Assembly: GCA_037444075.1 (NCBI GenBank)
Contig: JBBIND010000010.1
Span: forward strand, 1-64,000
Source of the DNA: JBBIND01 sp037444075
Lineage (GTDB): Bacteria > Acidobacteriota > Terriglobia > Bryobacterales > Bryobacteraceae
DNA: 64,000 nucleotides
Direction of reading: 5' to 3'
Shown here: positions 20,805 to 29,074 of the stretch, one piece after another
How positions within the stretch are numbered: position 1 is the first letter of the stretch
Layout: each line of letters begins with the position of its first letter
The notes under the pieces: generated by a model
What the model was told of the DNA's origin: nothing
The model's input: only the letters and a program-made list of their open reading frames with translations
The model's database searches: none
Made by a program: the position numbers and the translations under genes

Positions 20805-20807
20805 CCC

Positions 20808-21422
20808 ATGCATCTGCTACCTACACAAGATGAAGTAGTCAAACTGCTGCTGGACACGGGCGCGTTGCGGAATGGACATTTCCAGTATCCGACCGGCCTG
20901 CACTCGGACGAATACCTTCAAGTGGCCCTGGCTTTGCGGTATTACCAATACCAGAAGACCCTAAGCGTAGGCCTGAGCCGGCTGGTCCGGGCGAACACTG
21001 AAATCCGGGCGATGATTCCGCGCTTGTCGGTCGTCACGCCTGCCACGGGCGGTCTGCCGGTGGCTTACGGCGTCTGCGAAGCATTGCGCGCGCATCAGGT
21101 TTACTGGGCCGAAAGGGAGAACGAGGATGAGCCGCTCAGGTTCCGGCAGTACCTGAAACTCGTGCCCGGCGAAAAAGTGCTTCTGGTGGACGACATCTTG
21201 CGGAGCGGCCGCAAACTCACCGAACTCAAGAAACTGGTGGAAAGCAACGGCGGCGAAGTGGTCGCGTTGGCGGTGGTCGTCTATCAGCCCACGCCGGAAA
21301 CGCCCGACTTCAGTCCGCTGCCGTTCTACTATCTGGCTAAGCTGGACGCACGCTACTACCGGGACGCGGCTTCCTGCGAGTTGTGCCAGCGGAAGGAGCC
21401 CCTCGAAACAGTGTGGGTCTAG
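20808..21422 (+). CDS. Orotate-phosphoribosyltransferase-like protein
   Basis: 204 residues. The PRPP-binding motif is present as VLLVDDILRSGRKL, with the preceding KLVPGEKVLLV strand; the N-terminal half (LLLDTGALRNGHFQYPTGLHSDEYLQ) matches the opening of orotate phosphoribosyltransferases, where ghf and SG.HS contact the substrate. It would therefore catalyse orotate plus PRPP to OMP in pyrimidine synthesis, or act on a related base. Four cysteines near the C-terminus (ASCELCQRK among them) are unusual and might bind metal. No other pyrimidine gene is nearby; it follows the sugar transferase by three bases. Because it is orphaned and partly divergent I leave the pyrE symbol out. Confidence 0.8.
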   Translation: MHLLPTQDEVVKLLLDTGALRNGHFQYPTGLHSDEYLQVALALRYYQYQKTLSVGLSRLVRANTEIRAMIPRLSVVTPATGGLPVAYGVCEALRAHQVYWAERENEDEPLRFRQYLKLVPGEKVLLVDDILRSGRKLTELKKLVESNGGEVVALAVVVYQPTPETPDFSPLPFYYLAKLDARYYRDAASCELCQRKEPLETVWV

Positions 21423-21436
21423 GTTGGAGCATTGCT

Positions 21437-22777
21437 ATGCGGAGATGGATGATTGGGTTGATTTGCTGCGGCTGTCTGGCCGGGGCGGATTTCAAGGCAG
21501 GCGTCGGCCGGGTGAAGATTACTCCGGAAGGCCCCATCTGGATGTCCGGCTACGCCAGCCGGAACAAGCCGTCCGAGGGCGTGGCGCACGACCTGTGGGC
21601 CAAAGCCCTGGCGGTCCAGGATTCTTCCGGACGCAGGGCGGTCATCGTCTCGGTGGATGTCATCGGATTCCCGCGGTCCTTCTCCGACGCCCTGGCAGCG
21701 CGTCTCCAGCAACAGTATGGGCTGGAGCGTTCAGCGTTGCTGCTGAACGCTTCCCATACTCACACCGGACCGGTCATCTGGCCGAATCTGAGCACGATGT
21801 TCCGGCTGAGCCCTGAAGAAGAGGCTCGTCTAAAGGCTTACGCTCAGAAGCTTTCCGAGGATATGGCCATGGCTGTGGGCGCCGCTCTGGCGGACCTCGC
21901 TCCGGCGCGGCTGGCCTTCGGCCAGGGCAAGGCGGGCTTTGCCGTCAACCGGCGCGAGTTCACGCCGAAAGGCGTGCGCATCGGAGTTAACCCGGAAGGT
22001 CCGGTGGACCACGCCGTTCCGGTGGTTAAAGTGGCGGCGGCGGACGGTTCGCTGAAAGCCGTGTTGTTCGGTTATGCCTGCCACAACACGACGCTGACGG
22101 GGGAGTTTTACGAACTCAGCGGCGATTATTCCGGATACGCCCAATCCGCCGTCGAGCGCGAGCATCCGGGTTCGACGGCGCTGTTCCTCGCCTTGTGCGG
22201 CGGGGACCAGAATCCCCACCCGCGCAGTCAGGCGCCGCTGGCCGTACAGCACGGCGAGACTCTGGCGGCGGAGGTGAAGCGTGTGCTGGGAGGCCAGTTG
22301 GAAAGCGTCCGGCCACCCATCCGCACGGCCTTCAGGTTAGTCGACCTGCCGTTCGCTTACCATACGCGGGAGCAGTTTGAGAAGGAAGCCGGCGACCAGA
22401 ACCTCGCCAAAGCGCGCCGGGCGGACCTCATGCTGAAGGCTTACGCGGAGGGACGTCCCGTGCGGCGCGTGCCGTATCCGGTGCAGGCCATACGCTTTCA
22501 CCAGGATCTGACGCTGGTGGCGCTGGGCGGAGAAGTGGTGGTGGGTTACGCTTTGCGAACCAAGCGGGAGTTCCCCAAAGAACGGCTGGTGGTGGCGGGG
22601 TATTCTAACGACGTGATGTGCTACATCCCCACGGCGCAAGTCCTGAGCGAGGGAGGTTACGAAGCTGTCGACAGCATGGTCTATTACGGGCAGCCCGGAC
22701 CCTTCAACCAGGAAGTGGAAGAAACCGTCATGGGCGCCATACGGCAGGTGTTGGAGCGCGTGGGCGCCCGGCGCTAG
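21437..22777 (+). CDS. Neutral/alkaline ceramidase N-domain-like hydrolase, exported
   Basis: 446 residues from the ATG at 21437, which has GGAG seven bases ahead; an upstream in-frame ATG at 21383 would overlap the previous gene. It begins with a short signal peptide (RRWMIGLICCGCLAGA). The mature start GVGRVKITPEGPIWMSGYASR and the SHTHTGP motif are typical of the neutral ceramidase N-terminal domain, in which these histidines help bind zinc. Full ceramidases are about 650 residues or more, so this is the shorter form common in Planctomycetes and Acidobacteria, whose real substrate is uncertain. Its TAG stop is in a CTAG palindrome shared with the convergent gene on the other strand. Confidence 0.85.
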   Translation: MRRWMIGLICCGCLAGADFKAGVGRVKITPEGPIWMSGYASRNKPSEGVAHDLWAKALAVQDSSGRRAVIVSVDVIGFPRSFSDALAARLQQQYGLERSALLLNASHTHTGPVIWPNLSTMFRLSPEEEARLKAYAQKLSEDMAMAVGAALADLAPARLAFGQGKAGFAVNRREFTPKGVRIGVNPEGPVDHAVPVVKVAAADGSLKAVLFGYACHNTTLTGEFYELSGDYSGYAQSAVEREHPGSTALFLALCGGDQNPHPRSQAPLAVQHGETLAAEVKRVLGGQLESVRPPIRTAFRLVDLPFAYHTREQFEKEAGDQNLAKARRADLMLKAYAEGRPVRRVPYPVQAIRFHQDLTLVALGGEVVVGYALRTKREFPKERLVVAGYSNDVMCYIPTAQVLSEGGYEAVDSMVYYGQPGPFNQEVEETVMGAIRQVLERVGARR

Positions 22778-23727
22778 AGGCGGAACTCTCCGCCGATGCG
22801 CTGGATTGCCAGCCGGTGCGGATGCCCGGAGGCGGCCTGAAGGAATCTTTCCAGAGGCTCTTCGAGCGGTTCGCGGCTCAGCTTGAAGGTAAGGTGGTGA
22901 ACGGGAGCGAAGAACTCGGCTCCGGCCTGATTACCCATCTGCCACGCCTGTTCCGGCGTGCAGTGGTTGCGTATCCAGGGATCGTAGGCCCCAATGGGCA
23001 GGATGGCCAGATCGATCGGACGGGAGTCGCGCAAGCGGGCAAAGCTGTCCGTTACCGCCGTATCGCCCGCGAATAGCACCCTGTAACGGCCGGCTTCGAG
23101 CAAGTAGCCGTTGTAGCCGCGATGAGTGTCCGTGCGCATGCGCGCGCCCCAGTGCTTCACTTCAAAAGCCTGCACGGTGGCCGGACCCACTCGGACCCGG
23201 TCTCCCCACCGGAGTTCGCGCACGGCGCCGTAGCGGTCCGCGCGCAGCAGGTCGCCCGTTTCCCATGCCGTTACCACCTCTGTGCGGCGGGATTCCAGCC
23301 GGCGCAGCGACGGGACGTCGAAGTGGTCCATGTGGGCATGGGACAGCAGCACCATGTCCAACTGCGGCAGTTGCGCGGGCTGCAAAGCAGGAGCCACCAG
23401 ACGCTTCACTCCGACGGTGACCGGACCCAAACCCAGTCCCGCTCGGGTGCTGAAAACGGGGTCAGTGACGATGGTAAAGCCGTCGATCTTCAGCAGAACC
23501 GTGCTGTGGCCCAGCCATGCGGCCTGCAAGCCTTTGTCCGGCCAGGAGTCAGGATCCGGGATGAGCCCTGGATGCTCGACCTGCTGATTGAACTCGGAGA
23601 AGTACTGTCTCCAGAATGAAGGCGCCTGCCGGTAAAGATACGCGCCGATGCCCGTAACGCCGAGAGTTGTGGCGGTTGCCAGTAGCTTCCTGCGGGACCA
23701 GCCCCTCGCTTTGACGTTGTCTCCCAC
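22774..23727 (-). CDS. Tat-exported metallo-beta-lactamase-fold hydrolase (NAPE-PLD/RomA type)
   Basis: 317 residues from the GTG at 23727, which has TGGAG five bases upstream; the frame is open to 23910, but that part overlaps the upstream gene in another frame. A twin-arginine signal is visible (WSRRKLLATATTLGVTG). The metallo-beta-lactamase metal site is present as SHAHMDHFD, then GDTAVTDS and the later PVHHLTF histidines. The order and the AAWLGHSTVLLKIDG strand match the family of N-acyl-phosphatidylethanolamine phospholipase D and RomA-like proteins, so a lipid substrate in the periplasm is possible. It follows a sulfite-oxidase-like gene by 13 bases. Confidence 0.85.
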   Translation of the reverse strand: MGDNVKARGWSRRKLLATATTLGVTGIGAYLYRQAPSFWRQYFSEFNQQVEHPGLIPDPDSWPDKGLQAAWLGHSTVLLKIDGFTIVTDPVFSTRAGLGLGPVTVGVKRLVAPALQPAQLPQLDMVLLSHAHMDHFDVPSLRRLESRRTEVVTAWETGDLLRADRYGAVRELRWGDRVRVGPATVQAFEVKHWGARMRTDTHRGYNGYLLEAGRYRVLFAGDTAVTDSFARLRDSRPIDLAILPIGAYDPWIRNHCTPEQAWQMGNQAGAEFFAPVHHLTFKLSREPLEEPLERFLQAASGHPHRLAIQRIGGEFRL

Positions 23728-23740
23728 TTGCTCCACTCTA

Positions 23741-24397
23741 TCAGCCGAAGCGCTCTTCCCGCCACGGATCGCCCCTTCGGTGATATCCGTGGCGTTCCCA
23801 GAAGCCCGCCTCTTCGCGGTCCAGGAACTCGAATCCGCAAACCCACTTGGCGCTTTTCCAGGCGTACAGGCGGGGCACGACAAGGCGGGCAGGTCCGCCG
23901 TGCGCGGCACTCAGAGGGGTTCCATCGTGGAGCAGGGCGATGAGCACGTCATCCGCCAGGAGGTGAGAGACCGGGAGGTTGGTTGTCCAGCCGTTGTCCA
24001 AAGCCTTCACCAGCACGTGCCGCGCTTCGGGCAGCAGTCCCCCGGCGAGTTGCACCAGGCGGGCAGCGCTCACCCCTTCCCAGAGATTGCCGAGCCGGGA
24101 CCAGCGCGTAACACAATGAAAATCAGCGAAAACCCTGACCCGTTCCAGCTTTGAAAACTCCTCCCAGTTCCAGGAAGTGGGTTGGTTTACGAGTCCGGAA
24201 ATGGAAAAGGACCAGTTCTCCAGAGAGATCCTTGGCGGACCGCTCACGTCGAGAACCGGCCATTGCTCGGTAAGGCTTTGCCCGGCCGGCAATCGCACTG
24301 GTCTGCGCGTGTCCGGGCTGATAACGGTGCCGGAGGGTAGCCCCTCCGGGAAAGCCGACTTTCCCGTATTATGGTGCCCCAAATCCGGATTGGGCAT
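23741..24397 (-). CDS. Sulfite-oxidase-like molybdopterin oxidoreductase (single domain)
   Basis: 218 residues. The molybdopterin-binding domain is recognised from ISGLVNQPTSWNWEEF, the molybdenum-ligating cysteine in ADFHCVTRWS, NLWEGVSA, DNGWTTNLPV, HGGPARLVVPRLYAWKSAKWV. It lacks the second, Ig-like dimerisation domain of true sulfite oxidases and has no Tat signal, so it belongs to the short cytosolic-looking group whose partners and substrates are unknown. A GTG at 24298 is an alternative start nearer the conserved LPAGQSLTEQWPVL. It is followed closely by the metallo-beta-lactamase gene, suggesting co-transcription without an obvious shared pathway. Confidence 0.88.
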   Translation of the reverse strand: MPNPDLGHHNTGKSAFPEGLPSGTVISPDTRRPVRLPAGQSLTEQWPVLDVSGPPRISLENWSFSISGLVNQPTSWNWEEFSKLERVRVFADFHCVTRWSRLGNLWEGVSAARLVQLAGGLLPEARHVLVKALDNGWTTNLPVSHLLADDVLIALLHDGTPLSAAHGGPARLVVPRLYAWKSAKWVCGFEFLDREEAGFWERHGYHRRGDPWREERFG

Positions 24398-24411
24398 ATC
24401 TGACCATACTG

Positions 24412-24456
24412 ATGCGACCCGTCGAAGGCGGGATGCAATGTTTTTTTCTTTTTTTT
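24412..24456 (+). terminator. Intrinsic terminator-like hairpin plus T-run
   Basis: Stem TGCG-A-CCCG at 24413-24421 with CGGG-A-TGCA at 24429-24437 (one A-A mismatch, one G-T pair), followed three bases later by seven T, a C, then eight T (24441-24456). It lies in the divergent gap in front of the gene at 24520, so it either ends antisense run-on from the left or sits in that gene's leader. Confidence 0.55.
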
Positions 24457-24519
24457 GTTCGCGGCGCGTGAGAAGAGCGCGGGTTCAGAACAACTACCTG
24501 ATTTGGAAGGGATTCGGGC

Positions 24520-24978
24520 ATGCGCATGGCCCTTTTTTTGTTGTTGATGGCGGTGGGAGTTCCGCTCTGGGGTGACGGTGTGGGCAGCCGCGCCGAGTAT
24601 GTGGGCGGCACCTCGGCGGTGTTCAAGGCACGCACTAGCGGGAAAATCCTGACTGCGGACCCGGACAGGCTGGAGTTCACTACCGCGAAGTTCCCGCCGG
24701 TCAGCGTGCCTTACGACAGCGTCAATCTGATCGAGTACGGCCAGAAGGTCAGCCGCCGCTACGCCATGGCTGTGGTCATTTCACCACTGCTGCTGCTAAG
24801 CAAGAAAAAGAAGCACTACCTGACGATTGGCTACCAGGACGAGTCAGGCGAACAGCAGGCCCTCGTCTTCGAAGTGGACAAGAACGCAATTCGGTCGTTG
24901 TTGGTGGCCTTGGAAGCGCGTACCGGGCTAAAAGTGCAGTACCAGGACGATGAAGCCCGCAAGGCGGGGAAGGGATGA
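24520..24978 (+). CDS. Exported protein of unknown function
   Basis: 152 residues with a clear N-terminal signal peptide (MRMALFLLLMAVGVPLWG, cleavage about 18). The mature part has a beta-rich run (YVGGTSAVFKARTSGKILTADPDRLEFT) that could be a small barrel, a hydrophobic stretch (MAVVISPLLLLSKKKK) and a mixed C-terminal part. I do not recognise the family; the run of four lysines after a short hydrophobic segment is notable. GGAAGG precedes the ATG. Its stop overlaps the start of the next gene (ATGA at 24975-24978), so both are made from one message. Confidence 0.75.
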   Translation: MRMALFLLLMAVGVPLWGDGVGSRAEYVGGTSAVFKARTSGKILTADPDRLEFTTAKFPPVSVPYDSVNLIEYGQKVSRRYAMAVVISPLLLLSKKKKHYLTIGYQDESGEQQALVFEVDKNAIRSLLVALEARTGLKVQYQDDEARKAGKG

Positions 24979-25562
24979 GGAACCGGGTGCTGGCCGGATT
25001 GGCAGTAATGTTGGCCGCGGCAGTGGCTGCCTTCGCCGAACAGGCGCAGGAACCGCTGCTCGCCATCAAGCGGATCCACGTGGAGAGGCTGTCCGGAGGG
25101 GAAACGGCCACGCAGATCCGTGACATGATCATCACCAGCCTGCAACGGACCGGCCTGTTCGTGCTTACGGAGAATCCGGAACGGGCGGACGCCTGGTTGC
25201 GGGGCTCCGCCGAAGACCTGATCTACACCGACACGTTTCAGTCCAGCGAAGGCATCAGCGCTCGCGCCGGTGTGGGCGCGAACACCTCCACGCCATCAGG
25301 CTCGCGAACCACGGAGAGACGAGGAATTCAGGCCAGCACCAGCGTCGGGCAGCATGAATCCACGCGGATTTCCGAGCGCAAGCACGAAGCGGTGGCCTCG
25401 GTACGGCTGGTAAACCGCGATGGTGACGTGATCTGGTCAACGACGCAGGAAAGCGGCGGCGGCAAGTTCCGTGGCGCGAGCGCGGATGTGGCCGAAAAGG
25501 TCACACGCCAGTTGCTGGTTGACCTGGAACGGTCCAGGAAGCTCTTGCGGCCTGCACCCTGA
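24975..25562 (+). CDS. Exported protein of unknown function, CsgG/TPM-like size
   Basis: 195 residues with a signal peptide (LAGLAVMLAAAVAAFAEQ, cleavage after AFA). The body holds AIKRIHVERLSGGETATQIRDM, then ITSLQRTGLFVLTENPERADAWLRGS, a Ser/Thr-rich middle, and VASVRLVNRDGDVIWSTTQESGGG. The pattern of a helix that leads to a strand LFVLTENPERAD, and VRLVNRDGDVIW, resembles the fold used in CsgG-like and DUF-type lipoproteins that sense or assemble at the envelope, but I cannot name it. Coupled by a four-base overlap to the exported protein in front; the two are probably partners. Confidence 0.72.
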   Translation: MRNRVLAGLAVMLAAAVAAFAEQAQEPLLAIKRIHVERLSGGETATQIRDMIITSLQRTGLFVLTENPERADAWLRGSAEDLIYTDTFQSSEGISARAGVGANTSTPSGSRTTERRGIQASTSVGQHESTRISERKHEAVASVRLVNRDGDVIWSTTQESGGGKFRGASADVAEKVTRQLLVDLERSRKLLRPAP

Positions 25563-25604
25563 GGATCCACAGCCGCGGCCTTTGATGCGCCGCGAAGTCC
25601 CCGC

Positions 25605-27254
25605 CTAGTTCCCTGGCTTCAGCGAAAAGATCAGCAGTTCTCCCGTCGGGATATTCCAGGAATTGCCGCCCGGTAAACTCCAGACGGTTGCGCCCGGACG
25701 GTAGCCGGCATCGAGAAAGAAGCTCCGGCGCACGCCGTCCAGACGGCAGACGCCTGCGTCGGGCGAGGGCTTCTCCTTGGTGGGAGGTTCCACCAGGCAC
25801 TGGAAGCCTACTTCGGCGATGTCCGCCGGCTGCTTGCCGGGAGGCAACTCGACGGCGATGCGGACCCAGCCGTCGCGTTCCACGGCGTAGTCGACGCGTC
25901 CGAGATGGGCGAACCACCAGCGGGTCTCGCCTGACAACCTGAGAGCGGGGGAAATGCGCGCCTGGCGATTGACCACCAGAGCTTCTATATACAGATAGTT
26001 GCGCGGGTCGCTGATCTTCTGGCCGTCCACAACGCCGAAACGCCTGAGCTTGTTTTCCCGCTCCAGTTCTTCGGCCATCACCCGGTACGTCCATGGGTGG
26101 TCGTCCATGACCTGTTCGCGGGAAACACCGTCCAGGTTCACTTCCAGCGGCGCAGGCTGAAAGCGGAGCGCTGAGCCGGCTTCGCCGGAAACCATGTTGT
26201 TTTCGGTGACCGGCATGAGCAACGGGTGCAGGGCTTCTCGCCGGCCCTCAAAGTCCACTTCCTTGTGGCCTCGAGCCTGAATGGTGGCGCGCAACGGCTT
26301 GTGATTGGAGTCCGGAAAAACCTTGTAGACGTACTCGATGTCCGTTGTGCGGCCCCAGCGGGCCATGAGCGCGCGCGTGGAAGTGCCGCCGTCCTCATTG
26401 GAGAAGATGGCCGTATACTGCACGAGCGGAAGGCCCTTTTCGGTCAACCGCTCGCAGTACATGAGAACAGGCACATCGCTGAAGCGGCCAATCGTGTTGG
26501 GCCGCGCATAGAGCACCGGGGCGTGCGCCAGCAGCCCGTAGTAGGGGTCTGTGCGGGTGACCTGCCGGAAACGGACCCCGGATACCTCAAGCCCGCTCCC
26601 CGGCGCGGACCACTTCGGATGCCGGCTGAGGCTCATAGTGTGTTGGCCCGGCTTGAACGGACCGAGGAACACCGGGTAAAGGTGCCAATCCGCGCCCGCG
26701 AACAGGACTATGTGCTGCGCAGGTCTGCCCGGCAGGTTGAGCTCGGCTACCGCCGCTTCGCGCCCCGGTTCGCTCCAGTTTGAGCCGGGTGAGCGCATGG
26801 TCAGTTCGGCCACCACTTCCGCCGGTTCCGAAACCTGAAAACTGAAAGTTTCCGCCGCCAGCGCCGGGTGAAGACCCAACAGAAAAACAGCCAGCGCAAA
26901 AATCGCCAGCCGTTGGATGAGTGCAAGCAATGTCTGCGAATTGCAGGGCTTGCGTAGAAATCGGTCCACCATGCTTATCTCCGGTATGTCCTCAGTATTT
27001 CCAGGCCAGCCGGAGAGGACGACAATCCTCACCGTCGGCCTGATGCGCCGCAATTCCTGGATGAGAAAACGCCCCTGTTCGGGGTGGGGCAGCCGCAGGT
27101 CCATCAGTACGACTTCCGGAGCGAACCCGTCCAAGCAGGACAACGCCTCTTCCGCCCCTGCCGCCCGGCAGACCTCGTGTCCGGCGGATTCCAGCAGGAG
27201 AGCGCGCACGTCCAGTTGTTCGCAATCGTCGTCTACAGCAAGGACGCGGGCCAT
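25605..27254 (-). CDS. Receiver domain fused through one membrane segment to an extracytoplasmic domain
   Basis: 549 residues in one uninterrupted frame. Residues 1-112 form a complete CheY-like receiver: acidic pocket Asp8-Asp10, phospho-acceptor Asp52 in VLMDLRLP, Ser81 in VVLSGW and Lys102 in LRKPC. Residues 113-134 (from IQRLAIFALAVFLLG) are a hydrophobic segment ending ALAAE that looks just like a signal peptide or anchor, followed by about 415 residues of beta-rich, Trp/Pro-containing sequence that I do not recognise and that looks extracytoplasmic. A receiver domain linked directly to an exported domain is odd. A TTG at 26930 could start a separate 441-residue secreted protein, but it has no ribosome site and no stop lies between. 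Starts 10 bases after the DUF2393-like gene. Confidence 0.75.
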   Translation of the reverse strand: MARVLAVDDDCEQLDVRALLLESAGHEVCRAAGAEEALSCLDGFAPEVVLMDLRLPHPEQGRFLIQELRRIRPTVRIVVLSGWPGNTEDIPEISMVDRFLRKPCNSQTLLALIQRLAIFALAVFLLGLHPALAAETFSFQVSEPAEVVAELTMRSPGSNWSEPGREAAVAELNLPGRPAQHIVLFAGADWHLYPVFLGPFKPGQHTMSLSRHPKWSAPGSGLEVSGVRFRQVTRTDPYYGLLAHAPVLYARPNTIGRFSDVPVLMYCERLTEKGLPLVQYTAIFSNEDGGTSTRALMARWGRTTDIEYVYKVFPDSNHKPLRATIQARGHKEVDFEGRREALHPLLMPVTENNMVSGEAGSALRFQPAPLEVNLDGVSREQVMDDHPWTYRVMAEELERENKLRRFGVVDGQKISDPRNYLYIEALVVNRQARISPALRLSGETRWWFAHLGRVDYAVERDGWVRIAVELPPGKQPADIAEVGFQCLVEPPTKEKPSPDAGVCRLDGVRRSFFLDAGYRPGATVWSLPGGNSWNIPTGELLIFSLKPGN

Positions 27255-27264
27255 GCGTTCCCGG

Positions 27265-27735
27265 CTAGCCGAACGAGATATGAGCTATAACAAGCTGCGG
27301 CATGGCCCGGTTCCAGCTTTCCGGGATGTTGTCGAACGGCAGCCGGAACTCTCGAGTTCCGCCAGGTGCGAGGATGCCCTCCTTGCTGCGCACGATGGGG
27401 ACGCGCTCGCGGAGGACGAGTTGGCCGTAAGCGTCGTAGAAGATGCAGTTGAGTTCCACGAGCTCGAGCGGACGGTCTCCGGCATTGGTGATCTTGCCGG
27501 TTATCTCCACGAGGGATTGCTTGAAATAACTCTCCGCGGCGCTCATTTCAACTTCGCTCAACTGGAGGTGGCGCGTGTAGGCTTTCGCGTCCGGCGTCAA
27601 CACGGGAATTTCGGTCATCAACGGTCCGCGTCTTTCGAGGTGCCAGAAGGCGGCGCCCCCCACGATGAGCAAGCCGATAACAAGCAGCACAGGCGTGCGG
27701 GCCCGGGGCAGCTTAGGATCTGCTTTACTGGCCAC
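27265..27735 (-). CDS. DUF2393/FxLYD-like single-pass membrane protein
   Basis: 156 residues from a GTG at 27735 that overlaps the tldE end by 11 bases. A basic N-terminus and one membrane helix (TPVLLVIGLLIVGGAAFWHL) are followed by an extracytoplasmic Ig-like domain with ITGKITNAGDRPLELVEL, NCIFYDAYGQLVLRERVP and the motif GGTREFRLPFDNIP. These match the small FxLYD/DUF2393 class, whose function is unknown. The arrangement tldD-tldE-this gene is seen in a compact run and the last gene after it carries the receiver fusion, so an envelope role for the whole set is possible but not shown. Confidence 0.72.
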   Translation of the reverse strand: MASKADPKLPRARTPVLLVIGLLIVGGAAFWHLERRGPLMTEIPVLTPDAKAYTRHLQLSEVEMSAAESYFKQSLVEITGKITNAGDRPLELVELNCIFYDAYGQLVLRERVPIVRSKEGILAPGGTREFRLPFDNIPESWNRAMPQLVIAHISFG

Positions 27736-29074
27736 TGATAGTCATCTCCCGAATAAGTAAAGTAGGTGAAGCTATTGAACCCCGGAACTCCAGGTCATCG
27801 CCAACAGCTTCCAGTTCCAACAGCATGTGCCGGAGGTTTCCGGCGATCGTCACCTCCGAGACCGGGTAGGCAAGTTCGCCGTTTTCTATCCATAGCCCCA
27901 CCGCGCCCCTGGAGTAATCGCCGGTCACCGTATTCACACCGAAGCCCATCAGTTCGGTGACGTACAGGCCGTTGCGGGCCGACTCGATCAACTTGGGCGC
28001 CGGTTGAGGGCCCGGCTCCATGTAAAAGTTACCATGTCCTATACCGGCGTTGCCGCTCAGCCCGCGGCTCGCGTTGCCGGTGGTCTTCAAGCCGAGTTTG
28101 CGCGCGGTGTACGTATTCAGCAGATAGCTCTTGAGCACGCCCCGCTCGATCACTACGGTACGGCGGCTCGGGACGCCCTCGTCGTCAAACGGACAAGTGC
28201 CGAACAGTCCCGGGATGGTGGCGTCGTTGATGACGGTCACATGATCGGAGGCCACTTTGTTGCCCAGGCATCCGGCCAGGAACGAGGCGTTCCGGTAAAT
28301 GGCGTTGCCCTCCACGGATTCGAAGATGTGGTCGAGCAAACTTCGGGCGGCGCGCGGATCGAAAATCACCGGAGCCTTCTGTGTGGCGATTCTCCTCGGG
28401 TTGAGCCGCCTGATCGCGCGCCCGGCGGCTGTCCGGCCGACTTCCGCGGGACTTTCGAGAGCGGCGTGTGAGCGGGACAGCGTGTACCAGTAATCCCGCT
28501 CCATCGAACTCCCTTCGCGCGCCACCGGGACCACCGAGATGGAGCAACTGCTGGTCCGGTAAGAGCCCGAGAATCCGCGGCTGTTAGCAAACGCCGTGGA
28601 GCTGAGATGGGACGAGAAGCTCCCGCCCTCGGAGTTGACGATACGCGCATCAAAGCTGAGCGCCGCCTCCTCCGCTTCCAGCGCCTGCCGGATCTTGGTC
28701 TCCTCGCTGAGTTGTTCGAGATCCTTCGAGTACAAGCCCAGTTCTCCAGGCAGTGCGCCCAGCGTGTCCGCATCAGGAAGACCGGCATGCGGGTCCGTGG
28801 TGGCTACACGAGCCGCTGCCAGGGCGGACTCGACCATGCGGTCTATTCCTTCCCGCGACAAGTCGGAAGTGTAAGCGGAGCCGCTTTGCTGCCCCAACAG
28901 GACGCGCAGTCCGGCTCCCCTTGAGCCGGCCTGCTTGATGTTCTCCACTTCGCGCATGCGGACGTTAACGGAGAACTCCTCCCCTTCGGAGACCGTACAT
29001 TCCACTTCCTCGGCGCCCTTGCTCCGGGCGAGCCGGACAAGCTCCAGACTCAGTTCCTCCAAGGAACTCTTCAC
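27725..29074 (-). CDS. tldE: TldE (PmbA) subunit of the TldD/E protease
   Basis: 449 residues. TldE is the non-catalytic partner of TldD in a heterodimeric zinc metalloprotease that cleaves small peptides and helps mature modified peptides such as microcin B17. The N-terminal part (GAEEVECTVSEGEEFSVNVRM) and the RGLSGNAGIGHGNFYMEPG, LIESARNGLYVTELMGFGVNTVTGDYSRGAVGLWIENGEL block identify the PmbA family; no HExxxH motif is present, as expected. It overlaps tldD by the ATGA at 29071-29074 and overlaps the next gene by 11 bases, so it is in one operon. No peptide precursor gene is seen nearby. Confidence 0.95.
   Translation of the reverse strand: MKSSLEELSLELVRLARSKGAEEVECTVSEGEEFSVNVRMREVENIKQAGSRGAGLRVLLGQQSGSAYTSDLSREGIDRMVESALAAARVATTDPHAGLPDADTLGALPGELGLYSKDLEQLSEETKIRQALEAEEAALSFDARIVNSEGGSFSSHLSSTAFANSRGFSGSYRTSSCSISVVPVAREGSSMERDYWYTLSRSHAALESPAEVGRTAAGRAIRRLNPRRIATQKAPVIFDPRAARSLLDHIFESVEGNAIYRNASFLAGCLGNKVASDHVTVINDATIPGLFGTCPFDDEGVPSRRTVVIERGVLKSYLLNTYTARKLGLKTTGNASRGLSGNAGIGHGNFYMEPGPQPAPKLIESARNGLYVTELMGFGVNTVTGDYSRGAVGLWIENGELAYPVSEVTIAGNLRHMLLELEAVGDDLEFRGSIASPTLLIREMTISGQ

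Noticed and set aside
24300..24460. A c-di-GMP, TPP or cobalamin riboswitch in front of the gene at 24520.
   Set aside because: Conserved core strings of these classes are not present, and most of the stretch codes for the sulfite-oxidase-like protein on the other strand.
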